Notes: a model not told the origin generated them from the letters alone. Shown: positions 24,289 through 33,854, counted from the first letter of the stretch. The stretch: 53,643 nt of DNA from Candidatus Woesearchaeota archaeon (GCA_016933095.1 JAFGBP010000011.1:1-53643), one strand, 5' to 3'. Translations and numbers: made by a program.

Positions 24289-26268
24289 ATGAGAGTCTAT
24301 TATGCCAGCCAGTCTTTTTATCCTCACATAGGCGGTGTCTCCACGTATCTTCTTAATCTGTGCAAGGAGATGATGAACAACGGCAATGAGGTTGTTGAAG
24401 TGCATCTGAGGCCTTCTAATGAGGAGGATCAGGCTGAGATCAAGGGGATTGAGATCCACAGGGTTCCAAAAAAGCCGATTGATAAGGAGATTATGAAGAA
24501 ATACTCTAAGTTTAAAGAGAGTATTTACAAAGGAAGCCATTACAATAAAGATGATTTTTCAAAGGAGCCCCAGGAAATGGAGGGCTATGAAGAGTATCAT
24601 AAAGTGAATGAATACTTTGGGGTGCAGCTAAAAGAGCTTTTGGAGCATGACAAAGCAGATGTGGTCCACATCCACGACTTTCAGCTGTTGTTTGCCTACA
24701 AATACGTTCCGAGGGGCACTCCCTTAATTTTAACCTGGCATATTCCGTTCATTAAGAACATGTCTAAGCCTTTAGCAGATTTTCTTATTAAACAAATGAA
24801 GGAGTATGACAAGGTCGTGTTTTCTTCAAAGGAGTATATTGAGGCGGCTGTAAGCTTGGGATTTCCAAGGGAGAATGCTGAGTTGATATATCCTCTTGCA
24901 AACACTGACTTGTTTAAAGTCTTGGTTGTGAACAAGGAAGAGATTCTCCACAAGTACAAGATACCTTTGGATTCCAAGGTGATCTTGTGCGTTCAGAGGG
25001 TTGATCCCAAGTCAGGTCATGAGCAGTTAGTCAATGCATTGCCTTCAATCCTGAAAAAGGTTCCTAATGCCAGGCTTGTCTTTGTGGGTAGCGAATCATT
25101 AAGCAATAAGCTCTCAAAAGACCGTGAAGCACTAAATATCAGGTTAAAAGATCTTATTAAAGAGCTTGGTTTGGAGGAGAATGTTATTTTTACAGGCAAT
25201 ATAGATTATAATGTCCTTCCGGAGATATACAATTGCGCCGACCTAGTGTGTTTATGCTCAAAAAATGAGGGGTTTGGTCTTTCAGTCACTGAGGGGATGG
25301 CTTGTGGCAATCCTATTGTTGGGACGAGAGTGGGTGGCATTCCTTTGCAGGTTGAGGATGGAAAGAACGGTTTTCTCGTTGATGTTGGGGATGTCGAGGC
25401 TACAAGCGACCGGATAACCAGAATCCTAACAGATGATGATCTAAGAGCGCGAATGAGCCAGCAATCCCTTGATGTTGTCGAGACCAAGCTCCAGTTATCG
25501 AAGGGGATTGACAAGCATCTGATACTCTATAACAAGCTGATTAAGTCAAAGGACGAACTGCATAAGATAAAGTATCTTGACAGAGACACTATTAAGGCAA
25601 TGGTGACTGATCTTGACAGGACCATAACTGATGAGCCTGCAAAACAGGAGTTTGATCCAAAAGATTATGACCGCAAGCTCTTGCAGGAGCTTAAGAGCCT
25701 GAACATTGATTTGTTCCTTGCGACAGGAAGGAGCAATCGCTATGTGAAGAAGCTATGCGCGCACTTTGATATCTGGAAGGCGGTCATTTCAGAGAATGGC
25801 GCCATAATATATTTTCCAAAATCCAAGGAGACCATCACTACCAACACGTTTTACATGGCAAAAGCAAAGAGGATAATCAAGAATCTTAATCTTCCGGGAA
25901 CAATAATTGGCAAGGTCATAACTAGCAGCAAGCTTGAGTATGCAGACTTGATCAAGGAACGGTTAGGACCCCTTGCTGACAAGGTCAAGTTTGTAATTAA
26001 TGTGGATGAACTAATGGTGCTTCCTGCCGGCGTCGATAAAGGTTCTGGAGTGAGAGTTGCAATGCGATACTTGAACATAGATCTTGATAAGACGATTCTT
26101 ATCGGGGATGGGGAGAATGACATTGACATGTTTCATAACCCTGGTTTTAAGGTTGCGCTGGCAAATGCCCATCCTAATCTGAAGAAGTTGGCAACTGAGA
26201 CAACCGAGCACCCTGGGACGCTGGGAGTGCGGGAGATCATCGGAAAACTTCAGAAGAAAAAGGACTGA
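24289..26268 (+). CDS. GT4 glycosyltransferase fused to HAD-family phosphatase
   Basis: Residues 1-430 are a GT-B glycosyltransferase: YYASQSFYPHIGGVSTYL at the N-terminus and KNEGFGLSVTEGMACGNPIV as the donor-binding EX7E region. Residues 440-659 are a HAD hydrolase with TDLDRTITDEP, ATGRSN and LIGDGENDIDMF, closest to archaeal phosphoglycolate/sugar phosphatases. The order resembles sucrose-phosphate synthase fusions: transfer to a phosphorylated acceptor, then dephosphorylation. The true sugar is unknown. TATA TTTATATAG about 28 bases ahead of the ATG suggests a leaderless mRNA. Confidence 0.85.
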   Translation: MRVYYASQSFYPHIGGVSTYLLNLCKEMMNNGNEVVEVHLRPSNEEDQAEIKGIEIHRVPKKPIDKEIMKKYSKFKESIYKGSHYNKDDFSKEPQEMEGYEEYHKVNEYFGVQLKELLEHDKADVVHIHDFQLLFAYKYVPRGTPLILTWHIPFIKNMSKPLADFLIKQMKEYDKVVFSSKEYIEAAVSLGFPRENAELIYPLANTDLFKVLVVNKEEILHKYKIPLDSKVILCVQRVDPKSGHEQLVNALPSILKKVPNARLVFVGSESLSNKLSKDREALNIRLKDLIKELGLEENVIFTGNIDYNVLPEIYNCADLVCLCSKNEGFGLSVTEGMACGNPIVGTRVGGIPLQVEDGKNGFLVDVGDVEATSDRITRILTDDDLRARMSQQSLDVVETKLQLSKGIDKHLILYNKLIKSKDELHKIKYLDRDTIKAMVTDLDRTITDEPAKQEFDPKDYDRKLLQELKSLNIDLFLATGRSNRYVKKLCAHFDIWKAVISENGAIIYFPKSKETITTNTFYMAKAKRIIKNLNLPGTIIGKVITSSKLEYADLIKERLGPLADKVKFVINVDELMVLPAGVDKGSGVRVAMRYLNIDLDKTILIGDGENDIDMFHNPGFKVALANAHPNLKKLATETTEHPGTLGVREIIGKLQKKKD

Positions 26269-26997
26269 TTATTTCTTTGTAGGTTGTGTGCTAAGCTTCA
26301 AGACGTCTGTCAAGTTTGCCATGGCGACATTCATCTCTGCCGCGTCGTCGAAGCCTATCCTCGGGCAGGCCGTGTTTATCCATGCTTCTATGAAGTTGAA
26401 GTCTTCTGCCTGGCTCATGTCAAGCTGTTCTGTCGCGAAGAAGTAGAAGTTCTTGTCTGGGAAGAGCTCCCGCAGCTTTCTCGAAACCTTGAACTGCTGC
26501 TGGCCAGGCTTGAGTGTGATTATCACCCCGATCTCTTTGCTCATGAGTATCTTTGCCAGGCTTGCCTGGTATTTCTTGAATATCTTGTCGCAATCCTCTC
26601 GACCCATGATCGACATGCTGCCGGTTATTGGGTCGTACCTGATTATCTCCTTGAAGCTCTCCTCATCCTTTTGAGCCAGTACCAATGCGCGAGGATGGAA
26701 CGCGCCGTCCCCGATGTAGAGGAATGCATCTGGTTCTTCCTCGAGCCTGAGGGCTGACTTGTAGCTTATGCATCCTAGAAGCTGGTATCTCTCGCTGGTC
26801 CGCATGGGCTTTGAGCTTATGACTTCTGCTCCGAGTGACTCGACTTGTTTGATCACTTCTTCAAGGACTTGGGTGAATTGCACTGAGGCGTAGAGCGCTA
26901 CCTTCTTGTAGCCCTTGGTTTTTATGTGTTCTATCACTTTAGGGCTTAATGAGATGCTTTTTCCCGAATACCTTGCCTCTATCATCATGGCGTCCAT
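26269..26997 (-). CDS. dph2: Dph2, domains 2 and 3 (separate polypeptide)
   Basis: This 242-residue ORF carries the second and third Fe-S cysteines of archaeal Dph2, in LLGCISYKSA and NTACPRIGFDD. Dph2 is the radical enzyme that transfers the aminocarboxypropyl group of SAM to a His of elongation factor 2, first step of diphthamide synthesis. Usual archaeal Dph2 is a single chain of about 330-350 residues; here domain 1 is a separate ORF just upstream. ATG at 26997 follows GAGGAG within the end of that ORF, so translation is coupled. Confidence 0.85.
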   Translation of the reverse strand: MDAMMIEARYSGKSISLSPKVIEHIKTKGYKKVALYASVQFTQVLEEVIKQVESLGAEVISSKPMRTSERYQLLGCISYKSALRLEEEPDAFLYIGDGAFHPRALVLAQKDEESFKEIIRYDPITGSMSIMGREDCDKIFKKYQASLAKILMSKEIGVIITLKPGQQQFKVSRKLRELFPDKNFYFFATEQLDMSQAEDFNFIEAWINTACPRIGFDDAAEMNVAMANLTDVLKLSTQPTKK

Positions 26998-26998
26998 C

Positions 26999-27274
26999 TT
27001 ACTCCTCTCCGCTCCAGCCTTCTTCTTTCAGGTATTGGTTGTGACCCCACTGCACCAGGAAGTCCACTCCGAGCTGCTCTAATCCGAAGGGTATGTCGCA
27101 TCCTCCGTAGCAGCTGCCCATCCATATTATAGCTTCTGCGCCCGTCTCTTTGCGGATGGTGTCCACTATGTGCTTTGCCTTGGGCTTGAGGCCGTCTGGC
27201 AATTGTATCATGACCATCTTGTGGCCTTTCTCTTTTATGCGCGTTATAACGCGGTCTAGTTCTAGGTCGTACAT
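26999..27274 (-). CDS. dph2: Dph2, domain 1 (separate polypeptide)
   Basis: The 91-residue product MYDLELDRVITRIKEKGHKM... has the N-terminal Dph2 fold with GSCYGGCDIP, which holds the first cluster Cys. It ends with TAA one base before the ATG of the second part, in another frame. All three cluster cysteines are thus kept across the two ORFs. Either a natural gene split or a frameshift in the assembly could explain this; the well-placed ribosome binding site favours a split. Confidence 0.8.
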   Translation of the reverse strand: MYDLELDRVITRIKEKGHKMVMIQLPDGLKPKAKHIVDTIRKETGAEAIIWMGSCYGGCDIPFGLEQLGVDFLVQWGHNQYLKEEGWSGEE

Positions 27275-27346
27275 GCTCCTAATGAAGAATAGTGTCTTTT
27301 AAAAATTATTGGTTTAATGTCATAACCTACCTTAGAATGCTGTTTC

Positions 27347-28117
27347 CTAGTCATCTCTGTTTATGTTTATGTATGATACTGCGCAGTTGCAGGCTTCGCC
27401 GTCTTCGATCTTTCTTACGCACACTGTCTCTCCGCTTCTTTGGTTCACGATGATTAAACCTCTTCCGTATGATTTGAGGTATGGTGCCTGTTCTTCTGGT
27501 GTCATGCTCATGATGTCGGGTGGCGGCAATGCGTATTTCGTGACTTTGTCCAGGTTGAACCCGTGCCCTATGTCTGTTGTCCTTCCTAGCTGTATCTTCG
27601 GCGTCAATATGAAATCGAGCCCTATTCTTTTCTTCCTGTTCTCCTTCACTTCGTCCGGGTTCGGTGGGGTCAGGCCTCTTTTTATGTAATCCTCAGGATA
27701 GCCTGCTCTGCTTGCGAAGATGATGGCGTTGGTCATCAGTTCTGTGAATGATTCTCTTACTTTGTGTTTTGCCGGGTCATAGTATCCGACGCCTGCTAGC
27801 AGGGGTTCTATCAGCTGGTTGTATATGTGATGCATGAGTTTTGGTTGCGAGAGCGATATCAGGAACCTGTGTATGCCGGGCAGGGTCTCATCCGAGTTCA
27901 TTATCTTTCTGAGGTCCTTGAAGTGCTCGACTTCTTTCTCGAAGTGCGATCTTAGAAGCTCTTTTACGTCTTTGTAGGGCATCTCGAATCCGAATACGAG
28001 TCCTGTGTGGGCTGGATCATATTCTTCGAATCTCATGTTGCCGTAATATACTATCTCTGATGGCACGAGTATGATTGGTTCTTGTTCGGTTTCATCCAGG
28101 CGTTCTTCGAGCCCCAT
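27347..28117 (-). CDS. RsbW-like HATPase (anti-sigma/serine kinase type)
   Basis: The C-terminal half carries the GHKL ATPase boxes of RsbW-type switch kinases: N box ESFTELMTNAIIFA, G1 TDIGHGFNLDKV and G2 SYGRGLIIVNQ. The N-terminal 120 residues are an unknown helical domain. In bacteria such proteins phosphorylate STAS antagonists and sequester a partner. Two STAS genes lie at 35723-36652. I choose the ATG at 28117, 30 bases after TTTTAAATAG; the frame continues to a TTG at 28144. Confidence 0.75.
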   Translation of the reverse strand: MGLEERLDETEQEPIILVPSEIVYYGNMRFEEYDPAHTGLVFGFEMPYKDVKELLRSHFEKEVEHFKDLRKIMNSDETLPGIHRFLISLSQPKLMHHIYNQLIEPLLAGVGYYDPAKHKVRESFTELMTNAIIFASRAGYPEDYIKRGLTPPNPDEVKENRKKRIGLDFILTPKIQLGRTTDIGHGFNLDKVTKYALPPPDIMSMTPEEQAPYLKSYGRGLIIVNQRSGETVCVRKIEDGEACNCAVSYININRDD

Positions 28118-28286
28118 TTCTGTGTGTCCTAGTAGGTAAAACAACTATTTAAAACTTCTTACCTTATCATACTTTTTTCCGAAAGAGTTTCGATGATAGA
28201 TGAAAATATTATTTCTTCTCTTCTTATGCGCTCATACAAATGCCTTTGGGCAAACTATATAAACCTAGAACCCTGTAAACAGGACC

Positions 28287-29924
28287 ATGTGGAACATACC
28301 CAGGCGGTTCGCCGGGATAAAGAGGTTTGAGCAGATAATTGGCATCCTATCTAGCCATGGCTGGGACTTCTTCCTTGAGAAGAGCGGGCTTAAGAAACGC
28401 TCCATCCTCACGAGGAAATATGAGAGCAGGCCGATAGAGATCAGGATGCTTTGCGAGGAGCTGAGCGGCTCCTTCATCAAGTTCGGACAATTCCTCTCTC
28501 TGAGGCCAGACCTCATTCCGAAGGAGTTCTGCGAAGAGTTATCGAAACTGCAGGATTCTGTCGAGGGATTCTCTTACGAGGAGGTTAGGCACATAATCAA
28601 GCACGAACTGAAGAAGCCCATAGGTGCAATCTTTAAGACATTTGACAAGAAGCCGATAGCCGCTGCCAGCATAGGACAGGTGCACGCGGCCACCCTCAAG
28701 AACGGGAAGAAGGTGGCTGTCAAGGTCATGAGGCCTGGCATCAAGGCGCTCTTCGAAACCGACCTTGAGATATTAGAGTACCTCTCCCGCCTTGTAAAGC
28801 ACCACCTGGACCCAGAGGTCTTCGACCCTGAAGAGATATTCGACGAGTTCAAGCGCTACACTGAGAACGAGCTCGACTACCAGAAGGAAGCTAGGCACAT
28901 CAAGTTTTTCGGGGATATATTCAAGAATGATCCTGTATTCATAATTCCTCGAGTCTATGACAATCTGACGACGAGACGGGTCTTGACCATGGAATTCATC
29001 CCTGGAATTGAGCTGACAAGCATAATACGCGAGCCTGGAAGGTTCAGGAAGATTGACAAGACAAGGATCTGCCATGACCTTGCAGAGAGCTTCATGAAGC
29101 AGATATTCATGAACGGCGCATTCCACGGCGACCCTCACCCTGGAAACATCCTCATCGTCAAGAAAAAGATGGCGTTTCTGGATTTCGGCATAATAGGTCG
29201 CATGAACGAGGAGATGAAAGAGAAGCTGGGTACGCTTCTTATAGCAGTCGTCAACAGGGATCCTGACGCCATGGTGGAGGCCATGATAAACCTTAACCTC
29301 GTCGACAGCTCGGTTGACAAGTATCATCTTAGGGAGGAGATAATAGACCAGCTGGCGGAATTCTATGATGTCCCCTTGGAGCGCATGGACATAGCTGAGA
29401 TATTCTTCAGGTGCATCTCAATCGCTAGGAGGCATCACATCAAGGTCTCGCGTGACTTCGTTCTCTTGGGCAAGAGCCTGATAACTCTGAAAGGGGTCTG
29501 CCTTGAGCTTGACCCGACTTTCAACATCATCCGGGAGAGCAGGGTCTTCCTGAAGAAGCTGTTGGCCACCAGGAAGGACCCGAAGCACATCTTGAAGAGG
29601 ATGGCCGATGAATCCCAGAAGTTCGCCATGTTCATAAGAGGCATCCCTGAGAGCACGAGGAAATTCTTCGGCCTGGTATCGAAGGCTGACAGCGCGCTTG
29701 ACATCATCAACAGGGACTTGTTCGTCCTGACAAGGGAGGTGAGGCGCGAGAGCATCAGGATAGTGCTCGGAGTCATAATCGCTGCCTTGATAATATCATC
29801 CAGCGTGACACTATCGATAGATCCTGGCCTTAGCAAGTTCTTTGCCGTCGTGGCGTCATTGCTCGTGGTCTACATGCTGGGCTCCATGATACTTGACGGT
29901 TTCAGGAGAAGGGCCATGCTGTGA
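28287..29924 (+). CDS. ABC1/UbiB/ADCK family atypical kinase
   Basis: Signature motifs are FIKFGQFLSLRPDL (KxGQ), AAASIGQVHAA (Ala-rich loop), HGDPHPGN in the catalytic loop and LDFG. Two hydrophobic segments close to the C-terminus (about 490-535) anchor it to the membrane. A length of 545 fits. The family supports isoprenoid-quinone or lipid metabolism through ATPase activity; the archaeal role is not known. An AACTATATAAACC promoter 25-30 bases ahead of the ATG indicates a leaderless mRNA. Confidence 0.9.
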   Translation: MWNIPRRFAGIKRFEQIIGILSSHGWDFFLEKSGLKKRSILTRKYESRPIEIRMLCEELSGSFIKFGQFLSLRPDLIPKEFCEELSKLQDSVEGFSYEEVRHIIKHELKKPIGAIFKTFDKKPIAAASIGQVHAATLKNGKKVAVKVMRPGIKALFETDLEILEYLSRLVKHHLDPEVFDPEEIFDEFKRYTENELDYQKEARHIKFFGDIFKNDPVFIIPRVYDNLTTRRVLTMEFIPGIELTSIIREPGRFRKIDKTRICHDLAESFMKQIFMNGAFHGDPHPGNILIVKKKMAFLDFGIIGRMNEEMKEKLGTLLIAVVNRDPDAMVEAMINLNLVDSSVDKYHLREEIIDQLAEFYDVPLERMDIAEIFFRCISIARRHHIKVSRDFVLLGKSLITLKGVCLELDPTFNIIRESRVFLKKLLATRKDPKHILKRMADESQKFAMFIRGIPESTRKFFGLVSKADSALDIINRDLFVLTREVRRESIRIVLGVIIAALIISSSVTLSIDPGLSKFFAVVASLLVVYMLGSMILDGFRRRAML

Positions 29925-29941
29925 TTGTCATGGTTTGCATC

Positions 29942-30057
29942 GCCAACACCGCCTGCGCCTAGCGCAGCCTGAGCTTCTTTATGAGATTAGATGAGAATAG
30001 ATTATGTATTCCATGAGCTATGAATTAGCTATGTGAGTAGAGCGCGCAGGTGTTGGC
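29942..30057 (+). repeat. Element A3, 116-bp member of the CCTAGCG family
   Basis: GCCAACACC and GGTGTTGGC are perfect inverted ends, followed inward by CTGCGC/GCGCAG and the core CCTAGCGCAGCCTGA; AGAGCGCGC lies at the right. The arm sequence is unlike other copies. No clear target duplication is seen. Confidence 0.6.
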
Positions 30058-30065
30058 ACCAAGCC

Positions 30066-30254
30066 TTAATAATGCCCTGAGTGCATGTGCTTCGTCCTTA
30101 TGAATGTCTCGTACCCGCACTCGCATATGAACGTGAAGTAGTGCACTTCCTTCCAGAATACTGGCTTGCCTTTGACTTTTTCGTGTTTATTCCCGCAACC
30201 TGGGCATACTGCGTCTAGATGCGCTGACCTGAATAAATGCATGCTTTGTTTCAT
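30066..30254 (-). CDS. Zinc-ribbon protein, about 62 residues
   Basis: CPGCGNKHEK and CECGYETF are the two Cys pairs of a zinc ribbon, and the C-terminus is His-rich (RTKHMHSGHY). I choose the ATG at 30254, with AGAGGA just upstream; the frame continues to a TTG at 30353 and a TATA box lies near 30390, so an N-terminal extension is possible. Function unknown. Confidence 0.6.
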   Translation of the reverse strand: MKQSMHLFRSAHLDAVCPGCGNKHEKVKGKPVFWKEVHYFTFICECGYETFIRTKHMHSGHY

Positions 30255-30490
30255 TCCTCTGGTTATCGCCGAAGGAGCCCAGCCCAAAAGCTCTGTTCCT
30301 TGGTTGTTTGTCACTTGTTTGTTTCTTGTAGATGCTTGTTCTCCCCGTGTCAAAAATACAAGAACGATACTTGTTGTGTCCGCAGGGGGTTTATATAGTT
30401 TGTGGAATTTCCGTGTTTTTCACGATCAGTTTTGGTTTAAGAAATCTTCTTCTTTGCTTCAAGAGAACTCTCAGTTCTTTGTGCCGAAGG

Positions 30491-33016
30491 CTAGGCTTTG
30501 CCTCTTAGCACGTCAAGCTCTTTCTTGAACCTCAAAACCGTCTTTGAGACGTGCTCTGGCTGGGTCTTGAGCATCTCTGCAAGCTTTACAAGGACATCTG
30601 TTCCTTCATACTCCTTGTCGGCAACAAGGTCGAACTCGTCTTTTGAGAGCTTGCCTTTTTTTGCTTTCTTCCACTTCGTAAAGAGTTCTTCGACCCTTGC
30701 AGGCAGCTTTTTTTCATCGACTCCGAGAGCTTCTGCAACCTCTTTCAGGAGGTCGCCTTCTTTTGAGAGGGTCTTCTCTGCTGCTTCGCCTGCCGTGAAC
30801 TCAATCCTCACTATCCCGTCCTGGATCTTGCTTGACTTGAGTATCTTTATTATCTTAGTCTCTCCTGTAAGGTTGAGGTGTGTGCCGCCGCAGGCCTCTA
30901 CGTCTAGTCCCTCTATCTCGACGACTCTAATCTCATTGCCGGGGACGGCTCCTCCTTGGTAGAGCGTGAACCCGTACTTGGCCTCGGCGGCTGCCCTTGG
31001 CATGAAGCTCTTGTAGATTGGCAGGTTCTTGGCTATGATCTCGTTGGCTTTCTCCTCAATCTCTTTTATCTCCTTGTCGTTTAGGCTGTCGTAGTGCGTT
31101 ATGTCAAGCCTTGCCTTTTCCAGGCTCTTCGAAGCTCCTGCCTGCCAGACGTGGTTTCCGAGCACCTTCTTTGCGACCCCATTGATTATGTGCGCGGCCG
31201 TGTGGTGTTGTGCCAGCTGCAGCCTTATCTTATCGTCCACTTTGCCGTGTACCTTGTCACCCGCTTTGAACTTTGGCTTGTCCTTCATCACGTGGACGAT
31301 GACTTTTCCTTGCTTGAATATCTCGATCACTTCGTCCCCGTTGATCTTTCCCTTATCATGCAGCTGTCCTCCGCTCGTCGGGTAGAACGCGGTCCTGTCC
31401 AGAACCACCATTTTATCATCGATTATCTTAAGGACGTGCGCCTCGAATGCAAGGTAATCATATGAATCGAAGTAGAGCGCGTCAGTTGCGGGAATCCCCT
31501 GGAGGTCTATGTCCCTCTCCTTCCTCGTCTGGGTTTTCTGCTCGTTCTTCTCATGCCTCTCGGCGACTAGCGCGAAGAAGTTGTCTGGGATGTGTACCTT
31601 GATGCCTATCTTCTTGGCCTCTTCCTTTACAGTCTCAGGGCTGACGCCTTGGCTGTCATATAGCGAGAGCAGCCTCTCAGTAGTTATCTCTTTCCCACTT
31701 TTCAGGAGCTGGTCGACGGCCTGCGCCCCTTTCTGCTTGGCGGCGAAGTATTTCTGCTTCTCGTTCTCGAGTATCTTCTTTACGTCAGGCAGGTTGGATG
31801 CGAGGTCAGGATATATCGGCTCGAGGTAGTTTGCGTGCCACTCGCTTATCTCTCCTAGCTCTATCTTCCATTTGTACTGTTCTATGAAATCCATTGCCCT
31901 CCTGAAGATAACTCTCAAGTTATAGTATCCTCCGACGTTGGATGGAAGCCCGCCGTCGCTTATCGCGAAGAGGAGGGCTCTTGTGTGCTCTGCGAGTGAG
32001 TAGAGTGCTGTCATGGGCTGGATCTTGTTCTTGAGCTCTTCTACATTCACTCCAATCTCGCCGGCTATCTCTTTCCAGACTGCGTCCACATCCTCTACCT
32101 CATCAAAGTTGAGCCTTGTGGCGAGGGGTGCAAACTTCTTGTAGAGGTCTTTGTCAAACTTTACCTTGAGCTTCTTCTTGAGCCTATCTATTACTGTCGG
32201 GAAGGCAGCGTCGTATATTGTGGATGCCCCTTGTGTAAACCATGCGACTCTTTCCATGCCGAGACCCATGTCCAGGACTTTCAGCTTGAGCTCCCTGTCG
32301 CCGTGGTCTGTGTGCTCGAACATCATGTATACTTGGTTGAAGAGCTCTACTCCTCTTGAGAAGAATTCCATGCACGGCCCGAAGTTGCCTCCGCCTGCCC
32401 ATGAGTCTTCGTGCAGGGTCAGCTCCTCCTTTGGGATGCCGACTTCCTTGGTTATGTACTCATATATGTCCTTGAAGAACTCTTCTTGGTTCCAGTCCTT
32501 GGGCTCTACGAAAACGTGCTGTCCTATCATGACGAATCCTGTGCAGTGGCTGCCGGTCACGCCGACGTTGTCAACGTCTCCGAACCTAAGCGAGAACTGG
32601 GGTATTATAAGTTTGGGGGCTGGCGGGGCTGATTCTCCGCTTATCACGTATGGTTGGAACGCTGCGATGCTCGCGTTGGTGAAGTCGATAGTTGGGTTCC
32701 ACCTCGCGATGACAGGATACCTCTGCACCGTGCGGTATCCTCTCTTCTCGAAGAAGCTCTTGAAGCCTAGCCAGACGTCTACGAAGTCAAGCGGTTTCTT
32801 TGCTGGCGCTCCTGAGAAGATGTCGACTTTGCCTATGCAGCTCGCGTCTCCGCAAGTCTCCTTGTTCTTGTGAGTGGTCCAGTAGTGGAGGCCGCATTTC
32901 CGGCACTGCTTCCTCTCAAAGCCTTCTTTCTTGAGTATTTCTGTGGCGTAGTACTTGTCTGGGTTATCGCTTGCCACCTTCTTGAACTTCTTTTTGAGTT
33001 CCTTGTCTGTAAGCAT
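30491..33016 (-). CDS. alaS: Alanyl-tRNA synthetase, archaeal type
   Basis: The 841-residue protein has the class II aminoacylation domain (RWNPTIDFTNAS region, MDMGLGMERVAWF-like motif 3), the editing domain with HHTAAH and the CGGTH motif (about 707-711), and a shortened C-terminal part ending in LKTQPEHVSKTVLRFKKEL. It charges tRNA-Ala. Most archaeal enzymes are about 900 residues, so the C-Ala domain is reduced. A TTTAATAAAC box about 28 bases ahead of the ATG suggests a leaderless mRNA. Confidence 0.95.
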   Translation of the reverse strand: MLTDKELKKKFKKVASDNPDKYYATEILKKEGFERKQCRKCGLHYWTTHKNKETCGDASCIGKVDIFSGAPAKKPLDFVDVWLGFKSFFEKRGYRTVQRYPVIARWNPTIDFTNASIAAFQPYVISGESAPPAPKLIIPQFSLRFGDVDNVGVTGSHCTGFVMIGQHVFVEPKDWNQEEFFKDIYEYITKEVGIPKEELTLHEDSWAGGGNFGPCMEFFSRGVELFNQVYMMFEHTDHGDRELKLKVLDMGLGMERVAWFTQGASTIYDAAFPTVIDRLKKKLKVKFDKDLYKKFAPLATRLNFDEVEDVDAVWKEIAGEIGVNVEELKNKIQPMTALYSLAEHTRALLFAISDGGLPSNVGGYYNLRVIFRRAMDFIEQYKWKIELGEISEWHANYLEPIYPDLASNLPDVKKILENEKQKYFAAKQKGAQAVDQLLKSGKEITTERLLSLYDSQGVSPETVKEEAKKIGIKVHIPDNFFALVAERHEKNEQKTQTRKERDIDLQGIPATDALYFDSYDYLAFEAHVLKIIDDKMVVLDRTAFYPTSGGQLHDKGKINGDEVIEIFKQGKVIVHVMKDKPKFKAGDKVHGKVDDKIRLQLAQHHTAAHIINGVAKKVLGNHVWQAGASKSLEKARLDITHYDSLNDKEIKEIEEKANEIIAKNLPIYKSFMPRAAAEAKYGFTLYQGGAVPGNEIRVVEIEGLDVEACGGTHLNLTGETKIIKILKSSKIQDGIVRIEFTAGEAAEKTLSKEGDLLKEVAEALGVDEKKLPARVEELFTKWKKAKKGKLSKDEFDLVADKEYEGTDVLVKLAEMLKTQPEHVSKTVLRFKKELDVLRGKA

Positions 33017-33064
33017 GAGGACTAGTGTCTTCTAGGTGTTTATTAAAGTTTTCCCCTTTATCTT

Positions 33065-33187
33065 GGGCTGCGTCCAGAATCTCTTGGCCGCGCTCCGTAC
33101 GACCATAAGAATCATCCATCGACCGCGTCTAGAGTATTCGCGTGCAAAACAGGCAGACTGCGCTAGGCGGCCTTTCTGGACGCACCC
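33065..33187 (-). mobile_element. Element A2, 123-bp MITE-like element
   Basis: Inverted copy of A1, with ends GGGCTGCGTCCAGAA and TTTCTGGACGCACCC on the + strand. Direct repeats CCTTTATCTT at 33055-33064 and 33188-33197 are a 10-bp target duplication. On the minus strand it reads GGCCGCCTAGCGCAGTCT and CGGAGCGCGGCC. Confidence 0.78.
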
Positions 33188-33199
33188 CCTTTATCTTGT

Positions 33200-33829
33200 T
33201 TATCCTATGCGGGGAAACAGCATCGTCGGGTCTGTGATGAGATCGAGGTGGCTTGGATAATGCCCGAACATTCCGCTCTGTTCTATCATCTCTCTGCCTT
33301 TGCCTTCTTTGCCGGCCTCATCGCCTATGGCGTTGAACGCCGTTAGCATGGTGTATCTTCTCGGGGTCGTCCTGCTGATCCTGCCGACGCCTCCTCTCAT
33401 GGTCGCAAACACGCACTCTGAAGCCTTTATTCCCATGACAAAGTACTTGTTGATTCCTTGTTCGTCTGACCAGTCTTGTAGGGCCTTTGACTCCAGGGCA
33501 TTAGGGTTCTCTTTCGGGAATCCTCTGCATCTGTCTTTTGGAAGCGCGTCCAACATTTCTTTGATCGGCCTGTAGATTCCGTTCCTGTTGAAGGTCCCTG
33601 AGAATGCCATCTTCGTGTATGCGACCGGGATGTTGTATCTCTGGGCCCAGTAGAGGACCTCTGTCTGTGCAGATACTATTTGGTCTCTTGTCTTCGGGGG
33701 AATCGGTGCTGCGCGTCCTATCGAGGGCAGGAGGAGGTTGTCTTGCATGTCTATAACTAACACTCCCATTTCTGGTTTGGGCGGCTTTAAGATCCTGTTG
33801 AGTTCTGTGGCTCTTTCTTCGCTGAGCAT
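33200..33829 (-). CDS. Isochorismatase-like cysteine hydrolase
   Basis: GVLVIDMQDNLL supplies the catalytic Asp, a Lys in FPKEN and the Cys in MGIKASECVFATMRGG complete the triad of the isochorismatase-like superfamily. The substrate (amide or vinyl ether) cannot be deduced. ATG at 33829 follows AAGGGAG. The promoter carries the AGTGGTTAYAAA motif, unlike other metabolic genes here. Confidence 0.82.
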   Translation of the reverse strand: MLSEERATELNRILKPPKPEMGVLVIDMQDNLLLPSIGRAAPIPPKTRDQIVSAQTEVLYWAQRYNIPVAYTKMAFSGTFNRNGIYRPIKEMLDALPKDRCRGFPKENPNALESKALQDWSDEQGINKYFVMGIKASECVFATMRGGVGRISRTTPRRYTMLTAFNAIGDEAGKEGKGREMIEQSGMFGHYPSHLDLITDPTMLFPRIG

Positions 33830-33854
33830 TTTCTCCCTTGATCCACGCCACCTC

